Positions 1-8,100 are shown, counted from the first letter of the stretch. The stretch: 57,722 nt of DNA from DASWNP01 sp036399175 (GCA_036399175.1 DASWNP010000039.1:1-57722), one strand, 5' to 3'. Made by a program: numbers and translations. The notes: a model not told the origin generated them from the letters alone.

Positions 1-1
1 C

Positions 2-676
2 GTCCTGATGATGGGCGATAACATGTACGGAACGGAGAAGCCGGACGACTTCAAGACGAAGTTCGAGAACGTCTACAAGCGTCTCTTAGACGACGACGTG
101 AAGTTTTACGCCACGCTCGGCAATCACGACGAGTCGAACCAGCGCTTCTACAAGCTCTTCAACATGAACGGCGAGGAGTATTACCGCTTCAAGAAGGGGA
201 ACGTCGCTTTCTATTCGCTCAACAGCAATTACATGGACAAGCGACAGCTCCAGTGGCTCGAAGACGAGCTGTCGAAGGACAACTCCGAATGGAAGATAGC
301 CTTCTTCCATCACCCGCCCTACTCTTCGGGCGGAAAGCACGGCTCTTCGAGCGAGGTGCGCGAGGTGGTCGAGCCCGTCTTTTTGAAGTACGGCGTCAAC
401 GCCGTCTTCGCAGGCCACGAGCACTTCTACGAGCGCATCAAGCCGCAGAAGGGCATCTACTATTTCATCTCCGGCGCGGGCGGCAAGCTCCGACCCGGCG
501 ACGTGAGGAAAAACTCGCCGCTCACAGAGAAAGCCTACGACAAAGACATGTCCTTTATGCTACTGGAAATCGTCGGCGACCAGATGCACTTTCAGGTCAT
601 CTCGCGCACGGGCGAGACGGTCGATTCCGGCGTCGTCACAAACCAGCGAAAGAAAAGCATGAGCGCCTCGAATTGA
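2..676 (+). CDS. Metallophosphoesterase, 5' end cut by the window edge
   Basis: This is the C-terminal part (about 224 residues) of a calcineurin-like metallophosphoesterase. The frame is open to the window edge, so the true start lies upstream. Metal-binding motifs of the family are visible: GDNMYG near the start, GNHD at about residue 38, a FFHHPPY block, and GHEH at about residue 139. These place it with the purple acid phosphatase/Icc-type hydrolases that cut phosphomonoesters or diesters with a two-metal centre. The substrate cannot be told from the sequence. A signal peptide, if any, would be in the missing part. It lies upstream of an exported hypothetical protein on the same strand, with about 70 bases between them. 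Confidence 0.85.
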   Translation, partial: VLMMGDNMYGTEKPDDFKTKFENVYKRLLDDDVKFYATLGNHDESNQRFYKLFNMNGEEYYRFKKGNVAFYSLNSNYMDKRQLQWLEDELSKDNSEWKIAFFHHPPYSSGGKHGSSSEVREVVEPVFLKYGVNAVFAGHEHFYERIKPQKGIYYFISGAGGKLRPGDVRKNSPLTEKAYDKDMSFMLLEIVGDQMHFQVISRTGETVDSGVVTNQRKKSMSASN

Positions 677-745
677 GCCCCGCGCACGCGCAGAAAATTC
701 AGGCTATACGGCACGAATAGATGCCAGTTGAATAGAGGTCTGCCG

Positions 746-1297
746 ATGACACGCGAGTCACGCTGTTTCGTCCTTCTCCTCGCGCTCCTGCTGCTCTCTG
801 CGAGCCTCGCTTTCGCGCAGGACACCTCCGGAGCTAAACCCAAAAGGGCGCGCACGCCCGAAGATTACAAATCGCGGACGCTGAAAGAGCTTTCCGCGAA
901 AGAGCAGGCTGCAACGGGTTCTGAGACAGAGAATCGCACCGACAAAGAAGAGACGCTCAGGGTGCGCGCAGACACGCTTCCCTCCGCCGTGAGAGTCGGC
1001 TACACGGGCTTGAAGAGGCCGCTTCCTCTCGTCAAGAAGGAGCTGCTTCTTCAATGGGCGCGGCTCTACGCCGGTGCGATGGAGAGCTACACCGTGCCTT
1101 ACGAAAGCGAGATGCTCTTTAACGAGAACGGCGTCGGGTACTGGCTGCCCGTCAGGAAGCGATCTCTTCCCGATTTCGAGCGAAGCTTGAAGCGTGGCGA
1201 CGAAGTGGATTTATACCTGATTCGACTCGGAGCCGTCCGAGTTTCTCAAGGATGGGAACCGTTGCTCTTAGTCGAGAGCTTTCGGAAGCCGGAGTGA
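746..1297 (+). CDS. Exported protein of unknown function
   Basis: The product has 183 residues. It starts with a clear Sec signal (MTRESR, then a hydrophobic run of about 16 residues, cleavage likely after AFAQ). The mature part is hydrophilic and basic at first, then forms a compact region ending in LLLVESFRKPE. I do not recognise a family. I chose the ATG at 746 over a TTG at 728 because GAGGT lies 7-8 bases upstream and the signal peptide then begins at residue 1. No operon partner is evident: the next gene downstream is on the other strand. Confidence 0.7.
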   Translation: MTRESRCFVLLLALLLLSASLAFAQDTSGAKPKRARTPEDYKSRTLKELSAKEQAATGSETENRTDKEETLRVRADTLPSAVRVGYTGLKRPLPLVKKELLLQWARLYAGAMESYTVPYESEMLFNENGVGYWLPVRKRSLPDFERSLKRGDEVDLYLIRLGAVRVSQGWEPLLLVESFRKPE

Positions 1298-1383
1298 GTC
1301 GCAGGTTTTCGGAAGCGGAAGGGGCGAAGTCAGAGAGAGATGGATTCGTGTCGTTCACAATCCACCGTTGAGCGAATCTGAAG

Positions 1384-1590
1384 TTATGCCTGCTGGAACA
1401 AACTGTTGAATGAGCGGGTCTCTTCCGCTAAGCGCTCGCGGCGTTCGCGCACCCAGGCGGAGACCGTCATTTTGATGTTCCGGTACGACTCGACGGCTGG
1501 CTTGCTTTTCTGCTCCGAGCAGGCGGTCTGTGCTGTAGAATCCTGTTTTTGACCGCGTTTGATGATTCGCACTGTTCTGTTGCCGTTCAT
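1384..1590 (-). CDS. Small basic protein, 68 residues, function unknown
   Basis: This short ORF would be easy to dismiss, but a perfect AGGAGG lies 9 bases upstream of its ATG (complement of 1600-1605), which is strong support for translation. The product is basic and polar, with a helical C-terminal half (about MTVSAWVRERRERLAEETRS). It has no signal peptide or membrane segment and no family that I know. It stands alone between two plus-strand genes. A protein of this size and charge could be a regulator or an adaptor, but nothing in the sequence decides it. Confidence 0.5.
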   Translation of the reverse strand: MNGNRTVRIIKRGQKQDSTAQTACSEQKSKPAVESYRNIKMTVSAWVRERRERLAEETRSFNSLFQQA

Positions 1591-1805
1591 TGTTTTCTGC
1601 CTCCTGCTGACTAACGCGGAATCGGCGGCGAGTTTGAATCAGCAAATCTTTTTAGCGCCAAAATTTTTCTCATCCCTCTCTCGAACTACCGGCTGCGCGC
1701 CGCGCCTGCACCCTTTGAAAGCGGCGCGGCGCGTCTTCGTGGTTTCTCGTCTCGGCCACGTCTACGGAATTGGAAGCAGCCGCGTTTTAAGGCTTATCTG
1801 AAACG

Positions 1806-2867
1806 ATGCCGAAGCTCTCGACCATTTTTTATATCGCCGCGATAGGCACTTGCGCGGGGGTCGTCTGCGTCTACGCTTTCTGGTGGGTCGTCTCGCGTTA
1901 CAAGCTCGGGACGGCCAGAGAGCGGCAGCTTCGCGCCTACCGCCGCTCGCTCTGGCGCGACCCCGGCGAGGTCGAGCGTCTGGACTTTCGCGGCGGCGCG
2001 GGCGGACGAGACGGAGCGCCAGCGCCGCCCTTTCGCTTCGTGGAAGAACACGCGACGGGCTCGAATCCCTGCCTCTCCGTGAGAGACGCGCGTGGACGAA
2101 CCTGGCGCGTGAAGTGGGGCGATGAGGTGCGCTCGGAGACCTTCGTCACGAGGCTCGTGTGGGCGGCCGGCTTCCACGTCGAGCAGGCATATTTCGTCGG
2201 CGAAGGAGAGATTGAGGGGGCGCGCGAGCTTGGCAGAGCGCGCAGTTGCGTCGGCGAGGATTGCCGCTTCAAAGATGCGCGCTTCGAGCTTGACGAAGAA
2301 GGCGTCCGTAAATTGTTCGACGAGCACGGCTGGTCTTGGGAAGACAACCCTTTCAAGGGGACACGCGAGATGAACGGGCTGAAGGTCATGCTGATGCTCG
2401 TCTCGAACTGGGATAACAAGGACGTGCGCGACGTGGCTCGCGGCTCGAACACCGCCATCTTCGAGCACAAGCTGCCCGACGGCTCGCTCGAAGCGAGGTA
2501 TCTAATCATCGACTGGGGCGCTTCGATGGGAAAATCCGGCAGCCCTCTGACGAGGACTAAGTGGGATTGCGAAGGGTTCGCGTCGCAGAACCCTGAGTTC
2601 ATTCAGGGCGTCGAGGAAGGCATTGTGAAGTGGGGCTACACGGGGCAGCGCACGGACGAGGCGACCGAAGACATCACGGTCGAAGACGTGCGCTGGCTCT
2701 ACGCTTACGTCGGCCGCATCACCGACCCTCAACTCCGCGAAGGACTGCTCGCAAGCGGCGCGACCGAGCCGGAAGCCGAATGCTTCACGCGCGCCGTCCG
2801 CGAGCGCCTCGAAATGCTCCGGCAGGTCTGCCTCTACGGCGACGACTATCGACCCGCAGAGTCCTGA
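1806..2867 (+). CDS. Membrane-anchored kinase-like protein
   Basis: The product has 353 residues. Residues 6-29 form one membrane helix, and the rest should be a single globular domain. Two short blocks recall the catalytic loop and metal-binding loop of atypical (HipA/PI3K-like) kinases: SNWDNKD at about 199-205 and LIIDWGAS at about 230-237. An earlier WRVKWGDE block could carry the nucleotide-binding lysine. The kinase reading rests on this motif order, not on a firm family match, so the substrate is unknown. A dual-specificity-type phosphatase is encoded convergently just downstream, which is suggestive but not proof of a shared pathway. Confidence 0.6.
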   Translation: MPKLSTIFYIAAIGTCAGVVCVYAFWWVVSRYKLGTARERQLRAYRRSLWRDPGEVERLDFRGGAGGRDGAPAPPFRFVEEHATGSNPCLSVRDARGRTWRVKWGDEVRSETFVTRLVWAAGFHVEQAYFVGEGEIEGARELGRARSCVGEDCRFKDARFELDEEGVRKLFDEHGWSWEDNPFKGTREMNGLKVMLMLVSNWDNKDVRDVARGSNTAIFEHKLPDGSLEARYLIIDWGASMGKSGSPLTRTKWDCEGFASQNPEFIQGVEEGIVKWGYTGQRTDEATEDITVEDVRWLYAYVGRITDPQLREGLLASGATEPEAECFTRAVRERLEMLRQVCLYGDDYRPAES

Positions 2868-2897
2868 GCGCGAATGTGCTTCGGGTTCGGACGCTTT

Positions 2898-2961
2898 CAG
2901 GCATCTTCACTCCCAGACATCTTTGCCGGCAGGCATCTTCGCTCTCAAACATCTTCGCTAG
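2898..2961. repeat. Four tandem 16-base units
   Basis: Four consecutive 16-base units start at 2898, 2914, 2930 and 2946. All share CA(G/A)(G/A)CATCTT followed by a less conserved six-base end. They fill the gap between the two convergent genes, and the last unit runs into the stop codon of the phosphatase gene. No function is apparent. Confidence 0.65.
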
Positions 2962-3524
2962 ACGCTCTTGAACATCTCAGACAACTCTGCGCCGGGGCCG
3001 GGGCTCGAAGCGGCTGCGTAATCTTTCGGGTTGAAGTCGTTGAGAAACCAGTTGCCGACGGGTTGATGTCCGAGCGCGTCGTAGTAGCCGTAGTGCATCA
3101 TCTCCTTGTGCGCCTGCTCGATTGTCCAGCCGCAGTCCGTGACGCGCAGAACGCCTATGAGGACGCCCGTGCGATGGCGTCCGCCCATGCAGTGCGTGTA
3201 GATAGCGCCTTCGGTCTCGGCGGTGCGCATCACGTCGAGCCACTTTCTGACGCGTTCGGGGCGCGGCGCTTCGCGGTCGCCGAAAGAGATGTGTCGCCAA
3301 TCGACGATGCCCGCCGCCAGTGCGCGCTCTCTTTCCCTCTCCTGCACGACATCCGTCAAGCTGCACACGCGGCGCACGCCCAGACGCTCGACCAGCGCCC
3401 TGTACCCTTCGGCGCGCGGCAGAGCGCCCCTGTAGATTGTCTCCGTCACCTTCCCGAAATTACGAATCGGCACGCCGAACTCGTTCCGCTCCGAATTCGA
3501 TTTGAACCACTGAACCAGCCACAC
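2958..3524 (-). CDS. Dual-specificity/tyrosine-type protein phosphatase
   Basis: The 188-residue product carries the cysteine phosphatase signature HCX5R as THCMGGRHRTG at about residues 109-119, preceded by a loop rich in acidic residues that can hold the general acid (SFGDREAP). The N-terminal IRNFGKVTETIYRGALP block is typical of DSP-like bacterial phosphatases. It should remove phosphate from tyrosine/serine residues or from a small phosphorylated molecule in the cytoplasm. The start is a GTG at 3524 with GGGAGGG about 9 bases upstream. Its neighbour on the opposite strand is a kinase-like protein. Confidence 0.85.
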   Translation of the reverse strand: MWLVQWFKSNSERNEFGVPIRNFGKVTETIYRGALPRAEGYRALVERLGVRRVCSLTDVVQERERERALAAGIVDWRHISFGDREAPRPERVRKWLDVMRTAETEGAIYTHCMGGRHRTGVLIGVLRVTDCGWTIEQAHKEMMHYGYYDALGHQPVGNWFLNDFNPKDYAAASSPGPGAELSEMFKSV

Positions 3525-3703
3525 CGCTCAAAGCCCTCCCCTCATCCGGCAAGTGCCAGCCAGTATACGCCACAAGCCCCGCGTTTCAGCGGCTCAGATT
3601 CCCCTCCCCGTCGTTTTCAAACGCATTTCGGGCAAGCATTCGTGGAGTCGAATCGGCGTTGCGAAGCGGGCGCTGCACAAATAATTGAGCTGAAGTAGAC
3701 ACT

Positions 3704-3727
3704 CTTGTAAACAAAACAGTTTATAAG
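3704..3727. promoter_or_regulatory. Inverted repeat in the cupin upstream region
   Basis: CTTGTAAAC and GTTTATAAG form an inverted repeat with one mismatch and a six-base centre. It lies about 75 bases before the cupin gene and holds a TATAAG that could serve as a -10 element, though the nearest -35-like TAGACA is about 20 bases away, which is long. It may be an operator. Confidence 0.35.
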
Positions 3728-3802
3728 CTCTCAGGTTATTGCGAAATCAGTTGGAGAACCGCTTCGAGCCGTGAGGGCTGCGGTTTTTCGGAAGGGGAAA
3801 TT

Positions 3803-4189
3803 GTGTTGAGAGCATATTCGGAAGATGTGACGCGGATGGCGCGGGAGAACACAGATTTTCGCCGGGTGCTTTTCACGACCGAGAGGTCGCAACTGGTGCT
3901 GATGGCGCTCAGGAGCGGCGAGGAGATAGGCGAAGAGGTGCACGAAGGCATCGATCAGGTGCTGGCGTTCGTCGAGGGCGAAGGCGAGGCGGTGCTGGAG
4001 GGTGAAAGCCTGCCGGTGCGCGCCGGCAGCGTCGTCGTCGTGCCCGGCGGCGTGCGCCACAACTTCATTGCCAACGGCAGCTCGCCGCTCAAACTCTACA
4101 CCGTCTACACTCCGCCCGAGCATCCGGATGGGACGCTGCATCGCACGAAAGAGGAGGCCGACGAGTACGAGCGGGAGCACCACCACTGA
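3803..4189 (+). CDS. Cupin-domain protein
   Basis: This 128-residue protein is a single small cupin barrel. The metal-binding motif pair is visible: a G...EIGEEVHEGIDQ...EGE block (motif 1, with H at about 48 and E/Q following) and PAGS..VVPGGVRHNF (motif 2, with H at about 84). Proteins of this size and pattern are common stand-alone cupins; the substrate cannot be inferred. The start is a GTG with GAAGGGG upstream. The C-terminus ends in a run of histidines (REHHH), which could bind metal. The gene ends about 50 bases before the convergent T3SS gene sctL and marks the left border of the T3SS locus. Confidence 0.8.
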   Translation: MLRAYSEDVTRMARENTDFRRVLFTTERSQLVLMALRSGEEIGEEVHEGIDQVLAFVEGEGEAVLEGESLPVRAGSVVVVPGGVRHNFIANGSSPLKLYTVYTPPEHPDGTLHRTKEEADEYEREHHH

Positions 4190-4241
4190 AGTCGGGCGAC
4201 TGTGAAGTCGGGCGAGCGTCGGTCGGCTTTGCGGAGGCTGC

Positions 4242-4871
4242 TTAGCGAGGGTCTCCGGTGGCGCGGGTGAGCAGGGCGCGTTCGATAATTCGTATCTGGG
4301 TATCGAGCTGCGCGTCGATGGTGCCGGAGTCGCTTTCGATGATGCAGCCGCCGTGCCTGACCTGTGAGTCGGCGACGAGGTCGAGGTAAGGGGCGCGCGT
4401 GATTTGCTCAAGGAGGTCTCGATGCGCCTGCACGTGTGGGAGGTCTGCCGGGTTAATCCTGAGCGTCAATGCTTCGTGGCGACGCGCCTGTCCGAGCGCG
4501 TTGGCGACGATGTGGGCGAGCGTTGCGTCGTCGCGCTCGATTTCCCGACCAATGATTTTCTCGGCAATCCTCACAGCAAGCTTCAGGACATCCTGTTCGA
4601 CTTTGACGAGCGCCGTATCGCGCGTCTCGCCCGCCGCGAGCAGGTGCGCGTTCAGCTCGGACAAAGCAGCCTCGAAGCCCTCCTGATAGGCGGCATCACG
4701 CAGTTGCTGCGCCGAGGCGACGGCGCTATCTCGAATGGCGGCGGCCTCTCTCTCGGCATCAGCGCGGATGCGACGCGCCTCGGCTCCGGCTTCGACGATG
4801 ACGCTCTTGACCAAGCCCCTGCGCCTGAATGAAGCGCCGCCGCCGCGTGGTTGTTTGATGACGTTGCTCAT
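4242..4871 (-). CDS. sctL: T3SS stator/linker protein SctL (FliH/YscL family)
   Basis: The 209-residue product has the shape of the SctL/FliH family: a basic N-terminus, a long Ala/Arg/Glu coiled coil (about 25-85) and a globular C-terminal domain with the typical LAVRIAEKIIGREIERD block and GGCIIESDSGTIDAQLDTQ near the end. SctL binds the ATPase SctN and links it to the cytoplasmic sorting platform. It is the third gene of a minus-strand set, sctJ, FliG-like, sctL, the same order as fliF-fliG-fliH in flagellar operons. The ATPase and SctO are encoded 40 kb away, which is unusual. Confidence in the family is high. Confidence 0.9.
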   Translation of the reverse strand: MSNVIKQPRGGGASFRRRGLVKSVIVEAGAEARRIRADAEREAAAIRDSAVASAQQLRDAAYQEGFEAALSELNAHLLAAGETRDTALVKVEQDVLKLAVRIAEKIIGREIERDDATLAHIVANALGQARRHEALTLRINPADLPHVQAHRDLLEQITRAPYLDLVADSQVRHGGCIIESDSGTIDAQLDTQIRIIERALLTRATGDPR

Positions 4872-4946
4872 AACGGACAGTTAGAATTTCTTCGACTGAT
4901 TCAAGCCCCGCGCAGCGCAAAGCTTCTGCCGCGTCCGGCTTCTGTT

Positions 4947-6053
4947 CTACCTGTTGGTCTCCCTGCGCGCGGCGCGATAGAGATTGGCGGCGAGCCCTTC
5001 AACCTCTTCGACGAGCATCTGAATCACTTCGTCGTCCGCGTGCGAGGAAGAACGACTCAACATCCTTCGGAGATAATGTGCCTGTTCGGGCGCGAGTTTT
5101 TGCAGCGTATAGTTGACGGATAATGCGTCGCGCGTTCTGAGGACGAAGGAGAGCAGGCGCAAGCCCGTGTAGTCGAGCGCGGCCACCGTGTCGGGAGAGA
5201 CTTCGAGGGCTTCCTCGATAATCTCTTCGGCGAGGGCGATGCGCCGGGGCTCTATCTCGTCGAAGGTCGCCATCTGCTCGGCGAACACGCGCATATCTTC
5301 CGGGGGGAAACGCCGCCAAATCTGCGCGATGTTGCCCGCCTGCTGCTCGCCGCGACAGGCGATAGCCATTTCGCGCACGCCGAGGGCGCGAAACAGGCGC
5401 GTCAGGTCGGGACGTGCCAGAAGCTCCAGCTCCGTCGGGCTCGGAAGTTGGAAGGACGAGACGAAGCGCTCGTTGAAGCTGCGATGAATTATCTTCAGAA
5501 GTTTTTGACGGTGCGGCTTGTCCGGCGTCGAATCGCCCGGCGTCGAAGCACTCGCCGCCTCGTCGGCTTTGAACGCGGCTTTGAACGCCGACGGCTGCCG
5601 AGGGATGTTTCCGGCTCGCTCCTGCCGGGTCGAAAGGTCGAGCGCGTCGGCGCAGGCTTCGGCGAGACGCGCGGGCAACTGGCGCAGGATGAGCTTCTGA
5701 ATTTGCGTCGTCTCTTCGCGCAGGGCTTCGACGATTTGAAGCGGATGAATGTGGAGGTCGAGGTGCGGCGTCGCGTGGTCGGGGTTGATGTTGACGAGGA
5801 CGTGTGAGAGCCAACGCTGCCGCGCGTCGCGCGAGAGTTTTTTGTATTGCGCCAGCTGGGCGGCGACCTGTTGACGGTCGGCTTCATGAAGGAGCGCGAA
5901 TTGCGAAAGCGTTTGCAGGTTTGACGCTCCGCTCTGCTCTTCGAGGAAGGCGGCTTGCGCGGCGGCGGTGCGCGAAGGCTCGCCCGCTCCGGCCATCTCG
6001 AAGGTCAGACTCAGAGCGAGCAGGGTGTCGATGCGTTCGTCCTGACGCGTCAT
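4947..6053 (-). CDS. FliG-like protein in the sctK position
   Basis: The 368-residue product lies between sctJ and sctL, where injectisomes carry sctK and flagella carry fliG. Two regions match the FliG pattern from memory. Residues 101-138 hold HPLQIVEAL...LPARLAEA, like the FliG middle domain (EHPQTIA...LP). Residues 213-285 read RPDLTRLFRALGVREMAIAC, then a charged helix, MRVFAEQMATFDEIEPRRIA and EEIIEEA, like FliG_C, which has D..I..LLR.VD..DLA.ALKG and later E.lGPVRL.DVE.AQ..I. In flagella FliG joins the FliF ring to the FliM/FliN switch. Here it may join SctJ to SctQ. The long SctJ tail fits such a contact. A divergent SctK is the alternative. Confidence 0.7.
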   Translation of the reverse strand: MTRQDERIDTLLALSLTFEMAGAGEPSRTAAAQAAFLEEQSGASNLQTLSQFALLHEADRQQVAAQLAQYKKLSRDARQRWLSHVLVNINPDHATPHLDLHIHPLQIVEALREETTQIQKLILRQLPARLAEACADALDLSTRQERAGNIPRQPSAFKAAFKADEAASASTPGDSTPDKPHRQKLLKIIHRSFNERFVSSFQLPSPTELELLARPDLTRLFRALGVREMAIACRGEQQAGNIAQIWRRFPPEDMRVFAEQMATFDEIEPRRIALAEEIIEEALEVSPDTVAALDYTGLRLLSFVLRTRDALSVNYTLQKLAPEQAHYLRRMLSRSSSHADDEVIQMLVEEVEGLAANLYRAARRETNR

Positions 6054-6094
6054 GTTTACAGGGAAGCGGCGCGTGTGGCGCGCGTTTTAGAGAG

Positions 6095-7066
6095 TTACGA
6101 TTTCGCGGAGCGAAGCAGCCTTCCTCGTTCCAATTCCCTCTCGGAAGTCGGCTGTGCGGGCGAGGGCTCTTCCGCTCCGGGCAGACGACGGCTGCCAGTT
6201 TGCTCCGACATCCCTTGCGCGGCGAGCGAGCGTGGGTCGGCTTCGAGCAGCTTGCCGAACTCGCTCTGCTCGCCGCTCGCAATTGCGCCTGATGGCTCCA
6301 GGCTTGCGGGCTCGACGGGCTCGGCGCGGCGTCTGCGCATCCACCAGATGCCGAGCAGGACGAGCAGGATGAGCGCCGGGATGCTGATGATGGTGAGTAC
6401 GATGAAGGTTCGACGGCGAATGCTCAGGTCTTGACGTGGGACGGCGCGCGGAGGCTGCTGCGACATCGAGACGTTGACGTTTTGCGGCTTCAGGCCGCGC
6501 ACACCTCCCGCGACGAGATTCTGAATCTGTTCGCCGGTGAAGGCCGGTTTGGCGTCTTTGTAGACGATGAGGACGCCGGCGGTCGCCGGATGCGGGTTCA
6601 GGTTCAGGGCGTTGTCTTCCGGCAGGACGATGGTGACGCTGGCGCGCGTGACGCCGGGCAGCATACGCAACTGCCGCTCTACCTCCGTCTTCAATTCCTT
6701 CAAACGCTGCGCGTGCTGCGCCGACTCTGAAGGGAACATCCCCTGGTCTTCGTAAGCGCCCTCAAGACCTTTATCCTCCGGGCGCGGCAGCCCGTTGTCG
6801 CGCAGCACCTGCATGGCGAGCGCCGCGTCGCTTCCTCCGAAGAGACCTTCGTTCACCACCACGCTCCACCTTCTGGTCGCGCCCTCGCCCACCTCTTCCT
6901 TGCTCACGTCGAAACCGTGCTCTTTGAGCACGTCGATGATTTCGATGGCGTCGCTCTCATTCGACACCTGTGCGACAGACTTATCGCCGCACGCGCTCGA
7001 CACGACGGCCAGAGCAAGGAGCAGGAGCAGTCCGGCGAGACGTTTGAAGGACTGGGACAAAGGCAT
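6095..7066 (-). CDS. sctJ: T3SS inner-membrane ring lipoprotein SctJ
   Basis: The product has 323 residues when started at 7066, where GGGAGGTGG precedes the ATG; a longer in-frame ORF reaches 7249 but puts 61 unlikely residues before the signal. It has a lipoprotein signal (VVSSAC, lipid Cys at 26), ring-building domains (DAIEIIDVLKEHGFDVS; RMLPGVTRASVTIVLPE; GVLIVYKDAKPAFTGEQIQNLVAGGV) and one membrane helix at about 220-243. The YscJ/PrgK type is clear and differs from FliF, which has an N-terminal membrane helix instead of a lipid anchor. It is odd in having an 80-residue cytoplasmic tail; most SctJ proteins end soon after the helix. FliF uses such a tail to bind FliG, and a FliG-like gene follows here. 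Confidence 0.93.
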   Translation of the reverse strand: MPLSQSFKRLAGLLLLLALAVVSSACGDKSVAQVSNESDAIEIIDVLKEHGFDVSKEEVGEGATRRWSVVVNEGLFGGSDAALAMQVLRDNGLPRPEDKGLEGAYEDQGMFPSESAQHAQRLKELKTEVERQLRMLPGVTRASVTIVLPEDNALNLNPHPATAGVLIVYKDAKPAFTGEQIQNLVAGGVRGLKPQNVNVSMSQQPPRAVPRQDLSIRRRTFIVLTIISIPALILLVLLGIWWMRRRRAEPVEPASLEPSGAIASGEQSEFGKLLEADPRSLAAQGMSEQTGSRRLPGAEEPSPAQPTSERELERGRLLRSAKS

Positions 7067-7398
7067 CGGCCACCTCCCGAAACACGCGTTGCACAGGCAA
7101 CAGGGGAATTTCTGCTTGACGGAGTGATAATTGAGTTTCGTATCAGAGCATCGCCGCTTCCACCTCGCCGCTTCGACCTTCGGACGGACAGAGCGGCGCA
7201 GTCGTTTGCGAGTCAGAAAATTGTACAGTAAGCGCGCCTGAAAAGTCATCCGTTAGAAAAGTTAGGGCGGGCGCTCCAATCTCCTTCCGTGTTGTGATAC
7301 ATCGCCTTTGTCGGATAAACTGTCGCCGTCCGCACCGACGCCGGTTCGTTCCGACAAAGAAGACAAATCTTCTGTAAGTCCCCACGAGGCAGGAACAG
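7067..7398. other. Intergenic region between divergent sctJ and the sigma factor gene
   Basis: This 332-base gap holds the control regions of two divergent transcripts. I see one candidate promoter for sctJ (7220-7249) and a ribosome site (AGGAAC) before the sigma gene. No credible gene, RNA or repeat is visible in the rest. Confidence 0.5.
7220..7249 (-). promoter_or_regulatory. Possible vegetative promoter of the sctJ operon
   Basis: Read on the minus strand, ATGACT is followed after 18 bases by TACAAT. This is a fair but not strong match to a sigma-70 promoter, about 155 bases before the sctJ start. No GCCGATAA-type element is present here, so the export machinery genes seem not to use the sigma-28-like promoters found elsewhere in the locus. 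Confidence 0.35.
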
Positions 7399-8100
7399 AT
7401 GCCGCCATCCGACTTTCGTGACCAGCTCATAGAACAGCACCGGCCATACGTGCGCGCTCTGGCCGTCAAGATTATGCGGACTCTGCCGATGCGCGTTGAC
7501 TTGAATGAACTGGTGGCTTACGGCGATGTCGGACTCGTCGAGGCCGCCCAGCGTTACGATTCCGGGCGGGGCGCTGCCTTCAGGACTTTCGCTCACTACC
7601 GAATCAGAGGCGCGATTTACGACGGCCTGCGCGAGATGGGGCTGCTCACGCGCTCAAGCTCGCAGCGTACGCGCTTCGCCGCCAACGCCAATAACCTTCT
7701 GCAATCCGGTTTCAGCGACCTCGCCGCCTGGCCTGAAACAGCGCCGCCTTCGGTTGACGACGAAATCGCTGCCACACAGGCGCTCATCGACACGCTGATT
7801 CCCGCCTACCTGCTCTCGATTGACAGCGACGCGATGCCGGAAGTGGCCGACCAGAACGCTTTCTCCGTGCAGCAGATAGAGCAGCGCGAGCTTATCGGAA
7901 TCGTCCGCGAGCTGCTCGCCGAGCTACCCAAAGACGAGCAGCAGCTCCTCGACCGGCTCTACTTCAAGCACCAGTCGATGACCGAGCTGGCGAAATCTAT
8001 GGGCATCTCGAAGTCCTGGATTTCGCGCCTTCACATGCGCGCCATCCGGCACCTGCGCGACCGCATGCAGGAGCGCCAGATGCTCGAGCCACCCGACTGA
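7399..8100 (+). CDS. FliA/WhiG-type (sigma-28) RNA polymerase sigma factor
   Basis: The 233-residue product has the full sigma-28 layout. Region 2 is at about 13-85 (PYVRALAVKIMRTLP, LNELVAYGDVGLVEAA, FRTFAHYRIRGAIYDGLRE), followed by a variable middle. Region 4 is at about 170-222, with a helix-turn-helix at MTELAKSMGISKSWISRLHM. FliA/WhiG factors read late flagellar or sporulation genes from TAAA-N15-GCCGATAA promoters. Seven promoters of just this form lie in the window before putative T3SS substrates, so this factor is very likely their activator. No FlgM-like anti-sigma gene is recognisable nearby. The gene stands divergent to sctJ and 237 bases before its likely first target. Confidence 0.92.
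   Translation: MPPSDFRDQLIEQHRPYVRALAVKIMRTLPMRVDLNELVAYGDVGLVEAAQRYDSGRGAAFRTFAHYRIRGAIYDGLREMGLLTRSSSQRTRFAANANNLLQSGFSDLAAWPETAPPSVDDEIAATQALIDTLIPAYLLSIDSDAMPEVADQNAFSVQQIEQRELIGIVRELLAELPKDEQQLLDRLYFKHQSMTELAKSMGISKSWISRLHMRAIRHLRDRMQERQMLEPPD

Noticed and set aside
1355..1645. A 96-codon minus-strand frame overlapping the 68-residue gene.
   Set aside because: It has no ribosome site, while the overlapping shorter frame has a perfect one.
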